From contig NZ_CP016379.1 of assembly GCF_003991135.1 (NCBI RefSeq), positions 1,240,001-1,304,000 of the forward strand: DNA of 64,000 bases. The letters are read 5' to 3'. Position numbers and translations under genes: made by a program. Source of the stretch: Anoxybacter fermentans. Its GTDB lineage: Bacteria; Bacillota; Halanaerobiia; DY22613. The notes beneath the pieces are model-generated. The model did no database searches. It saw only the letters and a program-made list of their open reading frames with translations, and had not been told where the DNA came from. Position 1 is the stretch's first letter; the number at the start of each line of letters is the position of its first letter. Positions 61,552-64,000 of this stretch are shown here, piece by piece.

Positions 61552-62682
61552 ATGTACGGAATTTTAAAAGCTCGTAAATGCCAGGCTACTGAACAACAGT
61601 ACCGGGAGTTCAAGGCATATTATTGTGGGCTTTGTGACGCTTTAGCTACCTATTTTGGAAATTTGAGTCGAATAACTGTTAATTACGATATGACTTTCTT
61701 TTATCTTCTTTTAGATAGCCTGGTGGAAAAGAGTCAAAGAACTACCGGATTATGTCCCACTACTCCCTGGAAAAAACGGGATATCATTGTTAATAAGTAT
61801 CTGCACCCCTTTCTGGGAGCGGCAAATATCTATCTGGCTGGTCTTAAACTTAAAGATGACCTTTACGACCAGACCAGCGTAATTAAAAAAATTAGTTATC
61901 AGGCTTTTCAGGGAAAAATGGTGAAAGCTGCTCAAATCTTATTAGATTTGGGTGTTGACATGACAAAAGTAAATAAATTTTTTGAAAATCAGTTGATTCA
62001 AGAAGCTTCGGGAAAATCATTAGCTGATTACTATCAGGTTACTTCCCAGGGATTAGCTTTTCTTTTGAGTGAAGGAAGTAAGCTATTAAATCTACCTGAA
62101 AAAACACGCCTCGAACTTAAAAAATTAGGATTTGAATTAGGTAAGGTTATATACATTATGGATAGTTTTGTCGATTATCCTTCTGATACAAAAAATGATC
62201 GGTTTAATGCACTGGCTCAGGCCTTTGGTGATCAAATTCAATTAGTGGGCAATCTTTCTCCTGAAATCCGTAATGAAATTTACACTGTACTTCAAAATTC
62301 CCTTCAGAACACGATTCAGGTAATCGAAAAAATGGATTTTAAAAAGAACCGGGATTTGCTCAATCTTATCCTGCAAGAATTGCAAATCAAGGTTCAGTTT
62401 TTAGTAAAAAATACCCGTGATATGGAAGAAGTCGAAAAGATTGTCAAATCCGCTTCACCAATTTATCTGTTAAAACACCCAACCTATTTCTTTAAAAGCC
62501 GGGCAGCTCATCGGAAGTATGATCGCCACTATCATCACCATCATGACTGCTGTTGTGATTGTTGTGATTGTGATGATCTAATCACAACAGCCATCTGCTG
62601 TGATGCAGCCGATTGTGACTGTGATGCTTTAGAGTGTCTCAGCACTGGCAATCCCTGCGAACTTCTGGAGTGCTTCTGTTGA
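61552..62682 (+). CDS. DUF5685 protein with two aspartate motifs and a Cys-rich tail
   Basis: 376 residues, AGAGGTG ribosome site 7 nt upstream. The N-terminus MYGILKARKCQATEQQYREF and YYCGLCDA (Cys25, Cys28) mark DUF5685, a family without known function. It is mostly helical. KLKDDLYD (Asp102, 103, 106) and IMDSFVDYPSDTKNDRFN (Asp204, 208, 212) look like the two metal-binding aspartate motifs of isoprenoid synthases; this is an inference, not a family assignment. The last 50 residues contain five His and 14 Cys (for example YHHHHDCCCDCCDCDD), a likely metal-binding tail. It is coupled by a 1-nt overlap to a DUF502-like gene, then to a polyprenyl-synthetase-like gene. Confidence 0.8.
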   Translation: MYGILKARKCQATEQQYREFKAYYCGLCDALATYFGNLSRITVNYDMTFFYLLLDSLVEKSQRTTGLCPTTPWKKRDIIVNKYLHPFLGAANIYLAGLKLKDDLYDQTSVIKKISYQAFQGKMVKAAQILLDLGVDMTKVNKFFENQLIQEASGKSLADYYQVTSQGLAFLLSEGSKLLNLPEKTRLELKKLGFELGKVIYIMDSFVDYPSDTKNDRFNALAQAFGDQIQLVGNLSPEIRNEIYTVLQNSLQNTIQVIEKMDFKKNRDLLNLILQELQIKVQFLVKNTRDMEEVEKIVKSASPIYLLKHPTYFFKSRAAHRKYDRHYHHHHDCCCDCCDCDDLITTAICCDAADCDCDALECLSTGNPCELLECFC

Positions 62683-63119
62683 TGATGCCGGATTTAAAAA
62701 CTATTCTGCTTGGCTTAGTAATTTTACTTATTGCGGGATTGCTTTATTTGCTGAGACGACAACTAATGCTTTTGGCCATCAACCGCGGAATATTAATTAT
62801 TCAGAAACTTATCTTGAAAATACTGACTACATTAGGTGATTATAAAGCACCCAAATGGGTATTAGTAGAATATCCAAGCAAGGGAATATTTACACTGGGC
62901 ATCCTCTCTCAAACCGGTAAGACCAGATCAACGATATATATACCTTCCGGCCCAAGGTTAATCCCTGGCCAGACGGTCTTTCTTGACAATAATAATTGGC
63001 ATCATCTAGATTTAGACTTTGAAGAAGGTCTCAGAATAATAATCACCCTTGGCCTTGATCCCGGAACCGGGAAAATCTCACATAAAATCTGGAATAGAAT
63101 GGAGGATTTTCAGAGTTGA
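62682..63119 (+). CDS. DUF502-like small membrane protein
   Basis: 145 residues. The start ATG at 62682 overlaps the DUF5685 stop TGA by one base; GGAG lies about 13 nt upstream. One N-terminal membrane segment (ILLGLVILLIAGLLYLL), then a region like DUF502 proteins (WVLVEYPSKGIFTLGILSQT, IYIPSGPRLIPGQTVFLD). Only the C-terminal portion of DUF502 is matched. No function is known for the family. The overlapping gene arrangement suggests equal production with its neighbours. Confidence 0.65.
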   Translation: MMPDLKTILLGLVILLIAGLLYLLRRQLMLLAINRGILIIQKLILKILTTLGDYKAPKWVLVEYPSKGIFTLGILSQTGKTRSTIYIPSGPRLIPGQTVFLDNNNWHHLDLDFEEGLRIIITLGLDPGTGKISHKIWNRMEDFQS

Positions 63120-64000
63120 TAATCAAAAAAATTTACGAACATAAGTTGAAAAAATATCGCAACAAAATTAATAATCAATTAACACAAATTGTCCAGAATA
63201 AAATTGATGATGACAAGATAATAGAAATGATGCACTATGCTTTAGAAAGTGGCCGTAGATTTCGACCACTACTCTTTTTGTTGACCTACAAAATCTTTCA
63301 GCCTGAACTGGATAATAAAACTTACCAAATGGCTACCGCCATTGAACTTTTACATAAAGCTTCCCTGGTTCATGACGACTATCTTGATGGAGATAAATAC
63401 CGTCGTGGTAAGGCCAGCTTTTACCATAAATATGGTGATAGAATGGCAGTAATTGTAGGGGATATTCTGGTTAGCCTGGCCTTTGAAGAATTTCTTAAAG
63501 CTACAAATGATCCCTATCTGGTCCAGAGCTGGTCACGACTCTACCGCTTGTTAGCGCTGGGAGAAGCCAAAGATTTAATCTGGGAAGGAAATCAGGATAT
63601 TGATACCGAAAAGTTGAAATCCATGATCTACGGCAAAACAGCCAGTTTTCTGGAATTTGTCATGATAGCTGGTTGCTATCTGGCAACCAGGAATCAGAAG
63701 CTGGCTACCAAAATGGGACAGTTTGGCAAAGAGATCGGTTTTGCCTTTCAGATTATGAATGATCTGAATAATTGGTGTGGGTTAGAGAAGAAGTTGGGAC
63801 GCCTCCCCCAGCAAGATATCATATCTGGCAAAGTCAATCTGGTTACAAGGCTTGTTCAGCAGTATCAAACTTCAGTAATAGACCCTGCAAAATTAAAAGA
63901 ACGTGTTACAAATGAAGCCAAAGAGCTGGCTCTTCAACATATAAAAGCAGCTTATTGTATTTTAGAAAATCTGGACATTAATAATAAATACACTAAAGTT
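63116..64000 (+). CDS. Polyprenyl-synthetase-like protein, partial at window end
   Basis: The TTG start at 63116 overlaps the previous stop (TTGA) and has GGAGG about 10 nt upstream. 295 residues are read before the window ends; the family is about 300-350. ALESGRRFRPLL and the first Asp-rich motif VHDDYLDGD (Asp87, 88, 91) are well kept. The second motif, normally FQxxDDxxD, reads FQIMNDLNNW (215-219), losing two of the three usual aspartates. It may be a catalytically altered prenyl transferase or a partner subunit. Translational coupling ties it to the DUF5685 and DUF502-like proteins. Confidence 0.8.
   Translation, partial: MIIKKIYEHKLKKYRNKINNQLTQIVQNKIDDDKIIEMMHYALESGRRFRPLLFLLTYKIFQPELDNKTYQMATAIELLHKASLVHDDYLDGDKYRRGKASFYHKYGDRMAVIVGDILVSLAFEEFLKATNDPYLVQSWSRLYRLLALGEAKDLIWEGNQDIDTEKLKSMIYGKTASFLEFVMIAGCYLATRNQKLATKMGQFGKEIGFAFQIMNDLNNWCGLEKKLGRLPQQDIISGKVNLVTRLVQQYQTSVIDPAKLKERVTNEAKELALQHIKAAYCILENLDINNKYTKV

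Overview
The window looks like a piece of chromosome from an anaerobic, low-GC, diderm member of the Firmicutes, most like the Halanaerobiales; this is a judgement from gene content, not a database match. Pointing that way are the AT-rich sequence, Firmicutes-type Shine-Dalgarno sites (AAGGAGG), oxygen-sensitive enzymes (a glycyl radical enzyme with its activase, several radical SAM and 4Fe-4S proteins, hydrogenase maturation HypF), AddAB in place of RecBCD, and two secreted proteins that end like outer-membrane beta-barrels. No rRNA, tRNA or CRISPR array was seen.

Layout. 1-5.5 kb: the end of a PaaK-like adenylate-forming enzyme, a glycerate kinase/GntP permease operon and a CdaR-type regulator. 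5.5-14.2 kb: one compact minus-strand operon under a tandem glycine riboswitch, gcvT-gcvH-gcvPA-gcvPB, two radical SAM proteins of the two-protein lipoyl synthase type, lipM and lpdA. It should make, lipoylate and recycle the whole glycine cleavage system. A parS-like palindrome lies just beyond the riboswitch. 14.5-22.1 kb: two large leucine-rich-repeat lipoproteins and a probable outer-membrane protein. 22.1-23.3 kb: a decayed gene and nested repeats. 23.3-34 kb: DUF362 ferredoxin, amino-acid permease, M48 peptidase, YjjW/YjjI glycyl radical pair, CheW, an EamA transporter and a beta-propeller/FG-GAP protein. 34-41 kb: addA and addB. 41-47.5 kb: an ISL3 element with a perfect 8-bp target duplication, a YkvA-like protein, an M42 aminopeptidase, a secreted subtilisin with a near-consensus promoter, and an IS1182-type element that has rewritten the end of a MazG-like gene. 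47.9-61 kb: a peptidase/propeller/barrel protein, a small sulfite-reductase-like protein, free-methionine-sulfoxide reductase, a PEGA/PQQ protein, an oligopeptide ABC operon without ATPases, a DUF4097 lipoprotein and hypF. 61.5-64 kb: a translationally coupled trio of a DUF5685 protein with a Cys-rich tail, a DUF502-like membrane protein and a polyprenyl-synthetase-like protein that runs off the window.

The most striking feature not explained by genes is a family of intergenic, nearly full-length palindromes (nine complete copies of about 137-225 bp and two half copies) sharing the ends TGATTAAACTGCAAAAAGC. They sit mainly at the 3' ends of genes and in two cases supply the stop codon. They occur as long and short forms whose two arms differ in a conserved way. 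The second candidate for something undescribed is the DUF5685 trio, where both the DUF5685 protein and its polyprenyl-synthetase-like neighbour carry paired aspartate motifs suggestive of isoprenoid chemistry.
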